A DNA stretch of 64,000 nucleotides from Rhabditophanes sp. KR3021 (taxonomy: Eukaryota; Nematoda; Chromadorea; Rhabditida; Alloionematidae): positions 2,790,001 to 2,854,000 of the forward strand of contig CAUJLY010000002.1 of the NCBI GenBank assembly GCA_963281155.1, in the 5' to 3' direction. A model generated the notes under the pieces. It saw only the letters and a program-made list of their open reading frames with translations. It had not been told where the DNA came from and did no database searches. A program made the translations under genes and the position numbers. The first letter of the stretch is position 1. Each line of letters starts with the position of its first letter. Shown piece by piece: positions 47,275 to 60,967 of the stretch.

Positions 47275-50062
47275 TTACTCTGATGGCTGAAGAATAGTTA
47301 CTGCAGAAGCCGCATCTGGGAAAAGAGAATGATATGCGTCAAGCAATGTGTATGAAGCTTGGACAACTCGATCACAGAATAATCTGCCGTGAAGAGCCCC
47401 AACAGCCTTTGAAGCAACATCAGCTGTAACTGCTTTGACATATACTTCACCTTTCAAGGAGTTTTTGTCGACATACACATGGACAGCTCCGCCATGAGCT
47501 GAAATGGCCTCAATAACATCTTCACGAATCTCACTGTCCCAGTTCTCTCCTTCCTCGGATGTTGGATCAAACATATTTGTAAGAAGGAAGCATTGATACT
47601 TGTTTGAGGAATTAACTTCGGTGTTAACTGCCTCATGTGCAGTTGTTGCTATTTTTGAACTGTTTTGATAAGTATTGACTTCCACAGGCTTAGAAGGAAT
47701 CATAGATGGGTGAACCATTGTCTTGTCGTCAAAAATGACTACTTTCATGTTTCTTTCTACAAGGGTAAAATTATTAAGGTCGGCCATTGCTTTGCGAGCA
47801 TCGTCAGTCTGAGCATACCTGACTAAGCCAACATTCTCAGTCGGTGTTTCATAAACAATCACTTTGATAATTTTACCATAGCTTTCAAAGACTCGTTGAA
47901 GCATGGCATTGGTAATATCTCGGTGAAGATTACTAACATGCAAGGTAACAGGTCCCTTTTGAGCTTCTGGAACTCCAAAACCAATGCTGCTAGCAACCGT
48001 TCCATTGTTGACTCTGTTTTTTTCAGCACCTGATCTTTGAATTACCAATGGGCATCCGTTTAATCTTTCTCCATTTAAGCCTAAAGCAAGAGCAACAGTT
48101 TCACGTTTCCAAAATTCAACATATGCAATTCCTTTGGATCTCATGGTTTTGGCATCTTAAATAATTTTGAATATTAATATTGTGTGTTAAAGTGTAAACT
48201 TTAATTAAATCATATATTGAAGACTTCTTTTTAAAACAATTTTTGGACTCTGAATATTTGTTACTTCTGAATTTGTTGCCGTTATTAATGTATTTACATT
48301 TTAACGTTTTTGTCTTTATATTTTAGTTGATAGTTCTTAATCTGGAGTTAAACTATGGAGAAAGATGACCTCAAAAGAAACAAAGCGGCATAGTAGCTAC
48401 TTTTGGTATGAAACAACTGTACACTTGGAAATATTAACTAATGCCGAGAAGGTCGATTACAAAGTGACAAGACCTGCTGATCCTAAATTTCAAAATCTCA
48501 AGTTCACCAATGATACATCCTTGGAGCGTCATACTGAAGAAGTCCATTGACATATTGTAAGATGATATTTGGTCATGAGCGTGAATTAGCCACTTACATC
48601 AAAATATGTGGTTGTAGAGAATTTCGCAGGGATGAGCTAAAGTACAGCAACCATTTAAATACCTCTAAAGGTTTGGACAAAATCTAGCTAGGCTTGGAAA
48701 AATGCTTCTGAGAATTACCAAGCATACGTTTACCTCTTAATTGACTCAAGCAATGCAGACGACATCCACACCGACCATCAAATGCCCTAGAATGGAATTT
48801 TCTATGTAGGAGAGTCTGAAAAAAACGAGAAGAACGACAAACACTTCCAAAACTATAAGCATCTTTTAAAGAATGGAATTTGTTTGACAGAAAAGAGTCT
48901 AGAATGGACAATATCAAAATCTCCATCCCAATCTTCCAGTGACTACTAAAAATTAGCTGAACATTTGGAGTATACCTTAGCGGAAAGACTCAATCATCAA
49001 ATCACCAACTGTGGGCAGGCAAATGCTCTATCCCAGACGTTACTTGGGCAATAATGCCAATGAATGTGCTCTCGCTGGCATCTTAATTGAAATGATATTT
49101 ACGATGATTAATTTAAATATGAATGTTGATCCCCTCTTTCAATTTGAATAAATATTTTGATCCCCCATCAATTCGTACCTTGGATAATTCTGACGTCGCG
49201 AACGGGTCCTAGACTCGAAAAAAAGTCCTCAAGGTCGCGAGGGCGAGAAGTTCTAGATAATTGCAAAATAAAGATAGTTCTTTCCTCTCTTTCTTCTGGC
49301 CCCATGGTGAGGTTGACTCCTGGCGGAGGTGGTGGGGCTCTGAAAGGCATAACATCACGTCTTTCACGAACAGGTGGAGTTCTTCCATCATTACCTCCTC
49401 TGCGATTGTCTCCGCGTCTGCGATCACGGCCCTCATAGTCGTCTCTTCTTTTGCTTCGATTGTCTTCTCTTGGACTTCTGGACTTGGTTCTTTTATCGTG
49501 CTTATCGTAGGATCTAAAAATAAAGCAAAGGTAAAAATTAGGATTACCGAAATAGATGGTTAAAAATTGGAAAGAAATAATGTATCGTGCTTGTGCCAAT
49601 GCCGAGTATGACCTGTTGATAACTAAAAAAAAGTAAAAACACCTCTTCAACATACCAGAATAACCGGCACAATCCAACCTAATTATTTTGTGAGCCGTCA
49701 AAATCGATTATTTATCTAAGAGTTCTACATTTAAATTTTATTTAAACCATATTTAGAGTGGTCAACTTACCTTGATCTACGACGCGGGTATTTACTGCCT
49801 TTGCGGTCATTAGAACGACTTCTGGATCTACGGCGACGGTCACGCTTCTTATCGCTTTCCTCGACTGATCTGCTCTTAGAACGGGACTTTGATCTATGTC
49901 GTTTTCTGGAAGATTGGCGATCTTTTTTAGAAGAATCAGTAGACCTTTCTCGTACTTTCTAGAATACAAAAACCAATTAACTAAAGTACAAAATCTTTTT
50001 AAACTTACATCCTTGTCGTCAAGAGCTGCCTCTAAAATATCGTGCGCCAATTTTTCGGTCAT
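47275..50062 (-). CDS. RBM39: RBM39/CAPER-like RNA-binding splicing factor
   Basis: Exons 50062-50009, 49958-49771, 49513-49179 and 48155-47275 give 485 residues. The N-terminal Arg/Ser-rich region (SRKRHRSKSRSKSRS) is followed by PEEREERTIFILQLSRTSRP, the RRM1 start. DLEDFFSSLGPVRDVRIIQ joins KGIAYVEFWKRETV across intron 3. RRM2 begins VTLHVSNLHRDITNAMLQRVF, and a C-terminal UHM-type third RRM contains VKAVTADVASKAVGALHGRLFCDR and ends near SLFPDA. RBM39 acts in pre-mRNA splicing at 3' splice-site recognition and as a transcription coactivator in the nucleus. Intron 3 (49178-48156, 1023 nt) hosts an antisense GIY-YIG-like relic. The gene is head to head with RPT6, 218 bp apart. Confidence 0.92.
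48363..49090 (+). pseudogene. Decayed GIY-YIG nuclease-like copy in RBM39 intron
   Basis: Antisense to the host. From about 48709, YVYLLID is followed, after one in-frame TAG, by NGIFYVGESEKNEK and later, near 48960, LEYTLAERLNHQITNCGQ. These parallel SIYILVD, NGIFYDG.SKN and FEYAVTLDLQHVLTN in the SLC26-intron ORF, in the same order and spacing style. Several stops and frame changes make it non-functional. The upstream part (48363-48550) has a 61-codon open frame of unknown identity. Confidence 0.5.
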
Positions 50063-50280
50063 CTTACTGGATACGAATCAAAAGCTAGCCAACTATTTAT
50101 ACGTTTGTTTTTGTGTTGACTAATAGACACTTTACTCCAATCAAATAATAGTGGTAATCTCAGATAGATTGTTTGAAAATTTGGGTAGCATTGTCACTGC
50201 ATTTGTTGGTGCAGACATCACTCTATCAGCATACACCATTAAAGACCATTTAAACTCATTTAACTCGTTTAGTAACTATT
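50063..50280. promoter_or_regulatory. Bidirectional promoter region of RBM39 and RPT6
   Basis: The start codons of two housekeeping genes face away from each other across 218 bp, so both promoters and 5' UTRs must fit here. This is inferred from layout only; no TATA box or other element was identified. Confidence 0.55.
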
Positions 50281-51717
<1,437 letters not shown>

Positions 51718-52298
51718 CCTTATTTTAACATGTATGCCCGGTCACTATTTCTTTACTTCTGCGGATTGTAATATTTATAAATTAATGATAAAATTGAAAA
51801 ATAAATTATTTCGAATTTATAAACAAGCATACTAGTTTTATTGTAATTTGTAAGCATAATCATTCTATTGTAATTTTTAAACAACAAAACATAACTATTT
51901 TATCGTGATTTATAAACAAAAATGATCATTTTGTTTCAAATTTCGGCGCATCATAATAATTTCAGCCAAATTTAAACTGATTTTAAAGAATTTTATGTAC
52001 TTTTAAACAAATTTCTACTGATTTAGAAGCACTTTTTAAATTTTTTATTTTCAAACTTAAAAAAATCCATAACAACAAATATTCTTTGAAACATTTAACG
52101 TATAATAATATGACAGCAACAAAACAAAAATATGATTATAAAAGGTGGGGAGTGTAAAAAATAAATGATAAGATAATAAACAAAATAGCGTCAGTAACAG
52201 AAAAATATTGTGTTTACATGATGAGTATCATTTAATTAGACGAAGTAAATTACAGCCGAACTGCAAGTCAACAAATATTACGCAACAACGTAATTCAA
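51718..52298. other. Convergent intergenic region, nothing recognised
   Basis: A+T-rich 3' flanks of RPT6 (+) and the next minus-strand gene. It contains loose repeats of TTTATAAACAA-like sequence (51815-51930) without a clear period. Confidence 0.45.
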
Positions 52299-53064
52299 TT
52301 AGTATTTTCCATTTTTTAAGAACAACAAACTGAGGGCAGCTTCGCGCATTCGTTCATCTACTTCATATACAGTTCCTGATTTTTCGGTGACTACTTTTGA
52401 TACCATACCTTCAAAAATGGAATTATAGGTAGATTCGAACATTTGATTGTCGCTAAGGACTGAAGGAGTTGAGCAGGCTGAAGAATTAGTAGCCGAATTG
52501 GGGCTTAATCCTCCATAGCTCAATTCTGACAATGATTTGTTGACGTAGCAAGCATTATTCGTCACAATACTCTTAATCGCTTCGTAGGTGTTCATAATCA
52601 AAAATTGAGATAACTTCTCTGACTTTGTAGGGTCATTTATATACAGATTCATGTAAGCATCTGCTAATTCTTTGTCGCCCTTGAAAATAAAAGTGTGTAT
52701 TTTTTCTGCAGAAATAAGAGATGCATCTGGATGATATAAGTCATTGGAGGAGCATGAAACGGTATCATCCGACATTTCAGATGGGGAATCTTGTCTGGCG
52801 CATTCATTATTTTGTTCCATCAGGTTACTCATTAAAGCGAAATTTCTGTTTGCCTCGTTTAATTGATAGTCTAAAAAAGTAATTACAATATTACAATAAA
52901 TTTAAATTTTCTAAAAACTTACAGCTTCTGAATAGAGCTTCTTGGTCGATAGGAAGAGTTGGATCACAATTAGTAAAGGCAGAAAAGTTAGCCAAATCAT
53001 AATTTTGCCAGGCAGCTCCATTTGTGAAAAAAGAAGCGTCCATTGGTACGTTAGAATGATTCAT
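52299..53064 (-). CDS. Uncharacterised 237-residue protein
   Basis: Exons 53064-52923 and 52870-52299 (52-nt intron) join in phase. The N-terminus is polar and aromatic (DASFFTNGAAWQNYDLANFS). The middle is Ser/Asp-rich (SPSEMSDDTVSCSSND). The C-terminal half looks helical (ISAEKIHTFIFKGDKELADA, RMREAALSLLFLKNGKY) with a Ser/Thr/Asn-rich linker. There is no signal peptide, transmembrane helix or recognised domain. Intact splice sites and frame support a real gene. Possibly a nuclear or cytosolic regulatory protein; this is a guess from composition. Confidence 0.65.
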
Positions 53065-56000
53065 ATTAATATTGTTGAAAATCTTCACCAGTAACTAAAA
53101 ATAAAAGATAATCATTGGCTGAAGGGGATGTATTTATATGTTTATATGAACGGTAAAAACGATAGATAAAAAGTGCTCGTATATCCCTATTTTCATATGA
53201 CTAGTACATTATAACAATGCTTAAATTTATGTAGGGGTACCCAAGTTTTCAGCTGTTTGTGTTGAGCATACAAATCATAAGACACAATATTTTAACCACG
53301 GTATAATTCTTAAATAAATTTATTTTCTAACTACAGTTTGATAAACTAAAACTGTGACCAAGACAATAAAATGGGAATGTTTATTAGAATATGAGCGAGC
53401 ATAATTGAAATTTTACACACAATATTGATGTTTACTAATTTAAAATGAGTTCAGGGCTACATTCAATCACACGTTGTTTTTTTAAAAGGTTGGGGTATGC
53501 TAATAACATTTTGTTTAGAAGAACATCAAAATCATATGGAAACAAACACTACGTGATGAAATAAATATTTCAAAATGTTAAAAAGCTTTTACATTACTTC
53601 TAATAAGTATTTTTAGAAATTTGTATAATTGACAATACATTTAATGTATATCCCTCAATTTTAATAGAGCTCCTTTTTGATTAAATAACATGCTAGAGAT
53701 AAGCTCTACTTGATGATTAAATTAAATCAAAAAAAAATGTAGAGCCTTTATTTATTTTTTATGAACAAAGTAAAGTGTTTTATGGGTGCGACTGAATACA
53801 TTTCAAAAATAAATGAAAAAGTGCACCGTTCGTCTCTTAAATAAATGTTTATCTCAACGATCCATTAATCGTCGCTTTCAACAAAAATACTATGGTTCGT
53901 ACTATGTAGTGTTGATGATCTATCTACCCTTTTATACCATAACTCAAACCTTGTCTAGACAATATCCTTTGTTCTGAAACAACCCATTTTTATGCAAATT
54001 AATCAAATGAAATGTTCTTTCAAAGGGGATTTTAGAAATGAGTGATTAAAGCAATGCTTAATGGATGATTTATTTATTGTGCTCCAAACAAAGACCTTAT
54101 GGTGGTATTTGTATCATATAAACACATATAATATATAAATGGATTGTAAAATACAAAAGTATCTATAAAACAGAAATATTTATAGTACCTCTAGATAAAA
54201 ATATGTTGGATAATAAAATGTAGACTTTGGAAATTATTCAAAGAGGCTAATAATGATACAAAATATTGGTAATTTTGTTCATATTGTTAGTATTATGGAG
54301 GGCTGGGTTTTTTAGGGAGATGTGGGAAGTTATTTAGTCTGCGATTGTTTTAAAAATGCACGAAAACCACTTGTAATTCAAAATGTTAAATAGGCTCTGT
54401 GATATGTTGACAAACAAAAAGTTTCTTTCAGTTGCATGGAATGTCATAAAAAACGTACGCACATGGATGTACTTAATGAATAGTCAAAAAAGTCCCGGAT
54501 TAAAACTAGTTATAAAATATAAAGCATTAATTGGATTTCGCATGCTACAAAGTTTACTACTAAAAGTGCAAGTAAAAGAGTAATGTCATAACTGAAGTGT
54601 ATTCATTAAAATATTACTTTTGATTTTTTGCATAGATTAAGAATTAAAGAAGTAGTAATCAGTAGTCTTAAATATCAAAAAATGTTCAGTGCTTGTTGGT
54701 AAGACATGATAATATATTACGTCAAGAGGCATCGTACGCAAATTTCAAAATTTAGCCCCCAGCCTATTACATTTTTGTGGGTTCTTTACCCTCGTATAAT
54801 GAACAAAAGTACTTCAGCTCATTCATCTAACAAATATATGTGAAAAGACAACAGGTTTTTATGGGCATTCTAATAAATGTCCTTTTCAAAAAAGTTAACT
54901 AAAATAATTGATAAATTGATAATCTTCTTTACTTTATTCAAATTTGCCAACAATAATATTTTGTTTGTATGATAAACCAAGGACAAACCATTAAAAAACG
55001 TTTAGTAAAGTATGTCAATATACAAATCTTGTTGCCTTGATTAACTTTTCTTGGCTTAAATCTATGCAAAATGCTTCACTACATAGTTATTTTGCCAAAA
55101 CATATTTCCATGGAGGTCATCATATTGCACAAATTTCTTGGTTTCAGCAACATGTTAAGTAAAGCTTAAAAATAAAAATTCGTTTGAAAATGGAAGTTTA
55201 AGATGAAAAGTTGATTGAAAATTTAAAATAAAAAGTTGATTGAAAATTTAAACTAAAAGTCGACTAAAAGGAGTTGCGTAAGATTGATGGCACAATAAGT
55301 TATCTATCAACTATGCGATTGACAAGAACAAATGTTAAATAGTTTGATAGAATCCCTTAATTTATAAAATTTGAATAGTAAATAACAAACTAATTTATAC
55401 TAAATATTGTTACTAGTTTTATACACTTCAAATCAAGGTTGCCAACTGTTATTAAGAGGATATCATAGCTTAGATCAAATTGTGGTAAGTATTGCATAAA
55501 TAAATGTACATAACCTTTAGTATAGAAACACTTTTATCACAAAAAGTAAATAGTAAAATGACATAAAAAAGAGATGGCTGGGATGCACTTTTTAATATAA
55601 TCATATAGTGTATGTAAGTGTGAAACTGAGTTAAAAGTGAAAGAAAAAGGTCATTATTAGTGTTGGAAAGAATATTTAGATATTTTGAAGAAGGCGATAT
55701 AGTTGTGATATTAAAAAATGAAATTCCTACTCTTATTACGCCTCTTGTGTCTTAAGTAAAAAATGGGGGAATTACACCACTTTACGTCATCTCATAGTCA
55801 ATGATAGGGTGGGTTGGAAGGAAGCTGTGTTTATAGTCTGATTTCGTACAAAGAGTCGGTATACCTTTCTTTAATTTGATACATGCTGCATTTTCTCAAA
55901 TTAGATTACACTAATAGAGCGATCTAAATGAGTGTTTATTTAGCAATATAAACAAAATTGATAGTATTTTATGATAAGATTATGAAGGACTATACAAAAT

Positions 56001-56693
56001 AAAAAAATGGGTATTGCCTTTATATTTAGAATAAGTACGTTTTTTATGTTCAAACACATGATGAAATACCAATTGCAAAAGTTCAAACGAAACAAAAAAG
56101 AGAAAGAAGAAAGAAAGTTTAGAGTACGAAATACTTTTTTGTGAAAGGCAGCAACCAACATAAAAAACTATGACAGTTAAAAATACGTTGTTGAAGCAAG
56201 TACGGCCTATTTAAAATATTGGTTAAGCAGGAATAAAAAGACGATTATAAATTCCCGAACACAGTTAGTTATCATTCACAGACCGGAAGAATCATAAAAT
56301 ATTATTACTTTTTTCGTTCTTAACTATAAAATTACTATACCACTTGCAGATAAGTATGGTGCACTTATAAAAAAAGATATGCAAACTGATACCGGCTAAT
56401 GATTAAATAAATATTTAGGTAAATTGATAACATTTTTTTAATTATATTAATTGAATAGTAATACGAGGACTAATTTGAATGCTTTGTCTGAAGTGTAGTT
56501 TTGATTTGTTAATCGTTTGATCAACGCAATAATTTCCATAACTAAAAAACTAGAACAAGTTGTCTTTGGTTTGTAAATAAATACTATAAATAGATGGATA
56601 GCTGTTTATAAATAGCACAAAAATGTCGACAATTGTTTTATTTAATAAATACAATATTGAGAAGATCATACATACAATAAATAAATAATGAAG
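53065..56693. other. Long intergenic region, nothing recognised
   Basis: 3.6 kb A+T-rich sequence with only short frames on either strand. A small tandem duplication lies at 55206-55252. No RNA gene or mobile element identified. Confidence 0.5.
55206..55252. repeat. Two-copy tandem repeat, 25-bp period
   Basis: A 22-base unit beginning AAAAGTTGATTG occurs identically at 55206-55227 and 55231-55252, with a degraded third start (TAAAAGTCGACT) after it. Confidence 0.7.
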
Positions 56694-59600
56694 TTATTTT
56701 GTTCTTAAACGAACAAATAATACTAATGCTAAAACTAATACACCTATAAAAAGTGAGCCAAATTTGCAGAAGAAAATAATGTTTGGCACAGTGACGAACC
56801 CAAACCGGATCCTATCAAGTACACTATCGAATAATCGGCCATCTGTTGAGGCCCAAAATATGGGTATTATCTTATTAGGCATGTTTGCATTAATTCTGAA
56901 ATTAAATTAAAATATTAGAATAGTCTATTTGAAATTAAATTGCATTGATAAATTAAGAAATAAATTTTAATAATGAACCTACATTGTATGGGAATTTTGA
57001 AATATTGGCACGTTCACCTAAAATTCACAAGCAAATTAATTAATCTTCAAATACAAAAAATTTAATTTTGTTCATGTTTTGGAATATTAACAAGATACCT
57101 GGCCTTTGTTTTATTTGAGCAGTCTGAAACTGGCCTCAGAGTATGTTCTTTTTAACACTCCTATAAAATTAGAGAGAAACTCAAATCCTTATTTTGTAGA
57201 GAATAAAAAGCTATAAAGAAACTCAACATCATCAAAAAAGTGGTACAATTTTCGAGACTAGTGTTTCAAAATGGATATTACAAGCACGGAGTTGGCTATG
57301 ATTCCGGAGTAAATTCTGTTTAATAATTTCTCGACCAAGTTAAAAATCTACAAGGTAATTATTTTTCAATAAAATATACTATTTTCTTTCTCCTGTAAAT
57401 GTTCCATAAATTAGTTTCGTTTACTTGAAATAATTTTGAACTTATTCTATCAAATATTTTTCAGATCTAAAGCTTGCTTTTTCCTACTATTCATAATTAT
57501 GGTGTTTGCTTTAAATTAATATATTCAGAAAAAGAATGCCTCAGCATAGTGATGTTTTTAAAGTGAAGGTTAGTCTAAAGAAGCTGTTTGATAGAGAGGA
57601 AAACTTCATTAATGATGTCATTCGGGATCAGTCTTGTGGAACGAACGAAATCACAATCCTAAAAATGAAGTACCAATTGGAGGCAGTCATTGGAAGCATC
57701 GAGTCTATCCTGATCAGAGCCTTCAGACCTCAAATAAAAAGCTCGGATTCTGAGTACCCTTCCTTTGAAGAGGTCCTTGGAATGGACTCGAAACTTAATA
57801 GACAAGTAGCCGACCTCATTATCAACGAGTTTGTTGATACTTCCGATTTTTGATATTTGCAGTTTTAATAATAATTTCTTAATTGCATTTTTAATTTTAA
57901 TAAAGCAAAACCTGGAATTTGTAATTGACCCCCAACTACTTGACCGGAATTCTAAACAAAGAATTGATATTAATATATTTTAATGATATCACTTACTGGC
58001 TCATGGTTATAGATAATGGGTCGATGTATTTCTATGTTAGGGCTAATGCCATACAAGGAATCCGTCACTTCTAGTGGTGAATAAACAAAATGAGGTGCTG
58101 AAAATATCATTAAAAAGGGAGGATGTCCATAACGACCGGGATAGCAAGCTACTGGATACATCCCAGGTGGTAAAAGGTATGTTCCATTCACAAAACTTTT
58201 TGAACAACATGGAGAGCATAAATTTTCTTTAATTGAACAATCTAAATTGGTAGCATCAGTGCAATTTCCCTTTACGTCATCGCAATTTGGCCAATTGGGA
58301 TAGTAGTTTGTTCTTTCGTGATTTGAATATCTGAAGCCTTTGTTTTCTTTTAGCGTTGTGTCATAACCTTCATAAGGTACCGTAAATACTTTGCTTGGGA
58401 TACCTTCAACTTCTGAATCTTTTTGGTATGTTAATTCAAAGGATCTACATAGGTACGATTGGAATTGGGGGAGGACATCGTCATTTTGAATATCTCGATG
58501 TTGGAATGAACCTGAGTCTAAAAGGAAGCCGATTACTTATCAATTATAAGAATATTATCCATACCGGTACCATTAATCATCCTTGTTTGGTTTGTGCTCC
58601 ACCATGAGTCAGGTAACATATCGCTACCTCTCCATGAGATAATTTTACCTAAATTTAATTTTGCAAAATAGAATATTATTAACGTAATAAAATTGCATAT
58701 TTTTTATTTTTTATAATTGTCTTAGCGAAACACTCTACCGACTTTTGTTTAAGATCTGTACCTTTGAAATTTGATTATTAGCTGAATGCTATTTACGTGT
58801 CATGCCGGTATTTGAGATCAAATGCACATTTACTAATCCATTCTGTTTATTTTAGAGCTCCAAGGTCGCCTCGAATTTGGTGTTTACTAAACTATTATGG
58901 AAGGCAAGGAGATTTCTAAACCCTCTCGGAAAAGAGGAGATGATGACATTTCTCGATCATTTGGGAAGAGTTGCAGCACAAATGTGGAGGAAAGGTAGCT
59001 TGTTTCGACAATAAAAGTATCGCCTTTGGAAGAAGTACAAATTATGTTGAAGAAAGTAAGTTCATAAACTAATTATATGCAATAATTCTTTCATTTTAGG
59101 TCAAATTGGTGATGGAGTAAATGATAGGAATGCAGTTGGAAGATCTGTTTTGCCAAAAAATTGTGATCAAGTCATAGATGGTAAGACTAAAGCAAATGTA
59201 TTTGAAATAATTATTTTAGATTGATCAAAGAATGACTCTCTTTTCTGTCTTGATAAGGAGATGAGCATTGAGGAACGGACGGAGTTTGTTAAAATGATTA
59301 GGATGGCAGAAATTCCTTATGCCAGTACAGCAACATTTGAAAAAGAAAAGTATCGGAATTATGAGCAAACCTTACACCTGAAGGATTCAGTTTTCTTGTT
59401 ACTTAGAGAAAAATCCACATTTAGAAAACGCTGAGGTCTTATGGAGTCACTTCAAAAATGATCTCGAAATAATTGCCAAATTACCACTTAGTAATGCATC
59501 GGCCTTTTTATTTGCGAGTACCACTATTATGCCTAATTCCCAATCACATGGATTTTGAACTACTGTTCCGTCGTATGAATTACTACACCATTTGATTTAC

Positions 59601-60967
59601 TCGTGTACACATTTCCAGTCTTTAAAAAGAGTTTCTTTGACATTTTGGTGGAGATTGAAAGGATAAAAAACTTTATGAACATGCCTCCGGTAAAAGACCT
59701 TAGTGAGTCGGAAATATCCTAGAATTACGAACCACAAAACATACTTCAATCATGCTGTTGAACTAGAAATGTTGTTCGACAAGAAGGAAGACTTTATTAA
59801 AAAGTCGTGTATGATAAGTCATTTGGTGAGAAGGGAGTAATTGTACTAAAGAAGTGGTATCAATCAAAAGAAGTAGCTGAAAATGTCGAGAGCATCCTTA
59901 TTGACTCTCTCAGACCACAACTTACCAACTCAGATAGTGGGAAGTCTTCAATATGTTTCCAGAAATGGCTGATGGAGTCGCTGATGTCATCCTAGGAGAA
60001 TTCTTCGAAGATCATAATGATATAAAGAAGTTGATTATCTTACAATTTTTTAAAACACTTAAATTTGATTGCCCCTTTTAATAAAATTAATATTTCCCCT
60101 CTTATAGTGTGTCGCGATGACTTACCCAAATTATCAATATCGTCTTTTCCAGTATTAATGATATAATCTCCGTCATTGGTGTTATTATACCCGTAGAATA
60201 TGCCCATCTTGGCCATATCAGGAATTTTGAAAGGAAAAATATCTTTCCCATTTTTTCCGAACATTTTATTTAAATCTTTGTATAAGAGTGAATTTCCAAA
60301 AGTAAGTAAACTGTCTTCATAACCATCAAACACAAGCTGGCTGAAGGGGACATTTACAAATGGATACTCTCCTAATGAATAAATGCCAATAGCTAATACA
60401 GATTGCATTAGTTTACTAATTTTAACAGTTGGATCGGAAATATCTGCCAAGGCACCAATTAAAATAAGATTTGGAAAGCGAATTTTCATATTATAATCAC
60501 AAACATCACAACTTTTTTCACCATCATAAATGAATGTTTTGTAATTTACGTAATGGACTTGTTTACCATCGTCAGAAAATTCGACTTCTTTTTTCTTTTC
60601 TTTTTCAATAATAGAAAACGGTCCGATTTCAATTAATTTAGGCTGTTCACCAAACATTTCTATTTCATCTCCGTTACTGACAATGAAAACATAAAAGTTC
60701 ATTGTAGTATGGGATGGAGCATTTGCCCAATAAAAGGCAGATTCACTATATCCACCTGCTTCATCTTCTGATAGGGTAAGTTGCTGTAATACAAAAAAAC
60801 ATAAGTAGCTTAAAATTTAAAGAGCTTACAGATCCCGTCTCAGATTTATAAACCGGAGGATATACTACCCATAAACCCAATGAAACAATTAAAATAGAAA
60901 CTCCGATAAATATACTAAATGCCTGGCATAGTGTAGGCCTTCCAAATACTTTGTAGTCGCTCTTCAT
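56694..60967 (-). CDS. CD36/SCARB-family scavenger receptor
   Basis: Exons 60967-60830, 60783-60126, 58648-58565, 58517-57997, 57123-57099, 57017-56983 and 56895-56694 give about 553 residues. An N-terminal transmembrane helix (FIGVSILIVSLGLWVV) and a C-terminal one (FGSLFIGVLVLALVLFV) flank the ectodomain, as in CD36/SR-BI/LIMP-2. Family motifs are GKIISWRGSDML..SWWST..RMINGT, SYLCRSFELTYQKDSEV, GIPSKVF, a Cys-rich stretch (CSIKENLCSPCC) and LPPGMYPVACYPGRYGHPPFL. Such receptors bind lipids, lipoproteins or modified ligands. Oddities: exons 5 and 6 are only 25 and 35 nt, and exon 5 has one base too many for the frame. The two long introns (60125-58649, 57996-57124) hold related plus-strand orphan frames. 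Confidence 0.87.
57536..57853 (+). CDS. Orphan ORF nested antisense in CD36-like intron
   Basis: Intact 105-codon frame from ATG. Charged and helical: LKKLFDREENFINDVIRDQS, then ESILIRAFRPQIKSSDSEYP, then an acidic tail. A diverged, broken relative lies at about 59760-60025 in another intron of the same host gene (MLFDKKEDFIKK, ESILIDSLRPQLTNSDS). No domain recognised. An acceptor-like ATTCAG just before the ATG suggests it may be the last exon of a longer gene. Confidence 0.45.
   Translation: MPQHSDVFKVKVSLKKLFDREENFINDVIRDQSCGTNEITILKMKYQLEAVIGSIESILIRAFRPQIKSSDSEYPSFEEVLGMDSKLNRQVADLIINEFVDTSDF
58897..60025 (+). pseudogene. Decayed multi-exon orphan gene in CD36-like intron
   Basis: Starts with ATG at 58897 and a basic stretch (SKPSRKRGDDDISR), then open pieces separated by possible short introns (GTAAGT near 59059). 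Later pieces read DKEMSIEERTEFVKMIRMAE and NAEVLWSHFKNDLEIIAKLP. It ends with the relative of the 57536-57853 frame. Many stops and frame changes show decay. The NLS-like start resembles the fragment at 2069 in a TRPM intron (SRKRKADDDI). Confidence 0.42.

Noticed and set aside
54383..54583. 66-codon plus-strand frame in the 53-56.7 kb gap
   Set aside because: Isolated, no domain, no splice context.
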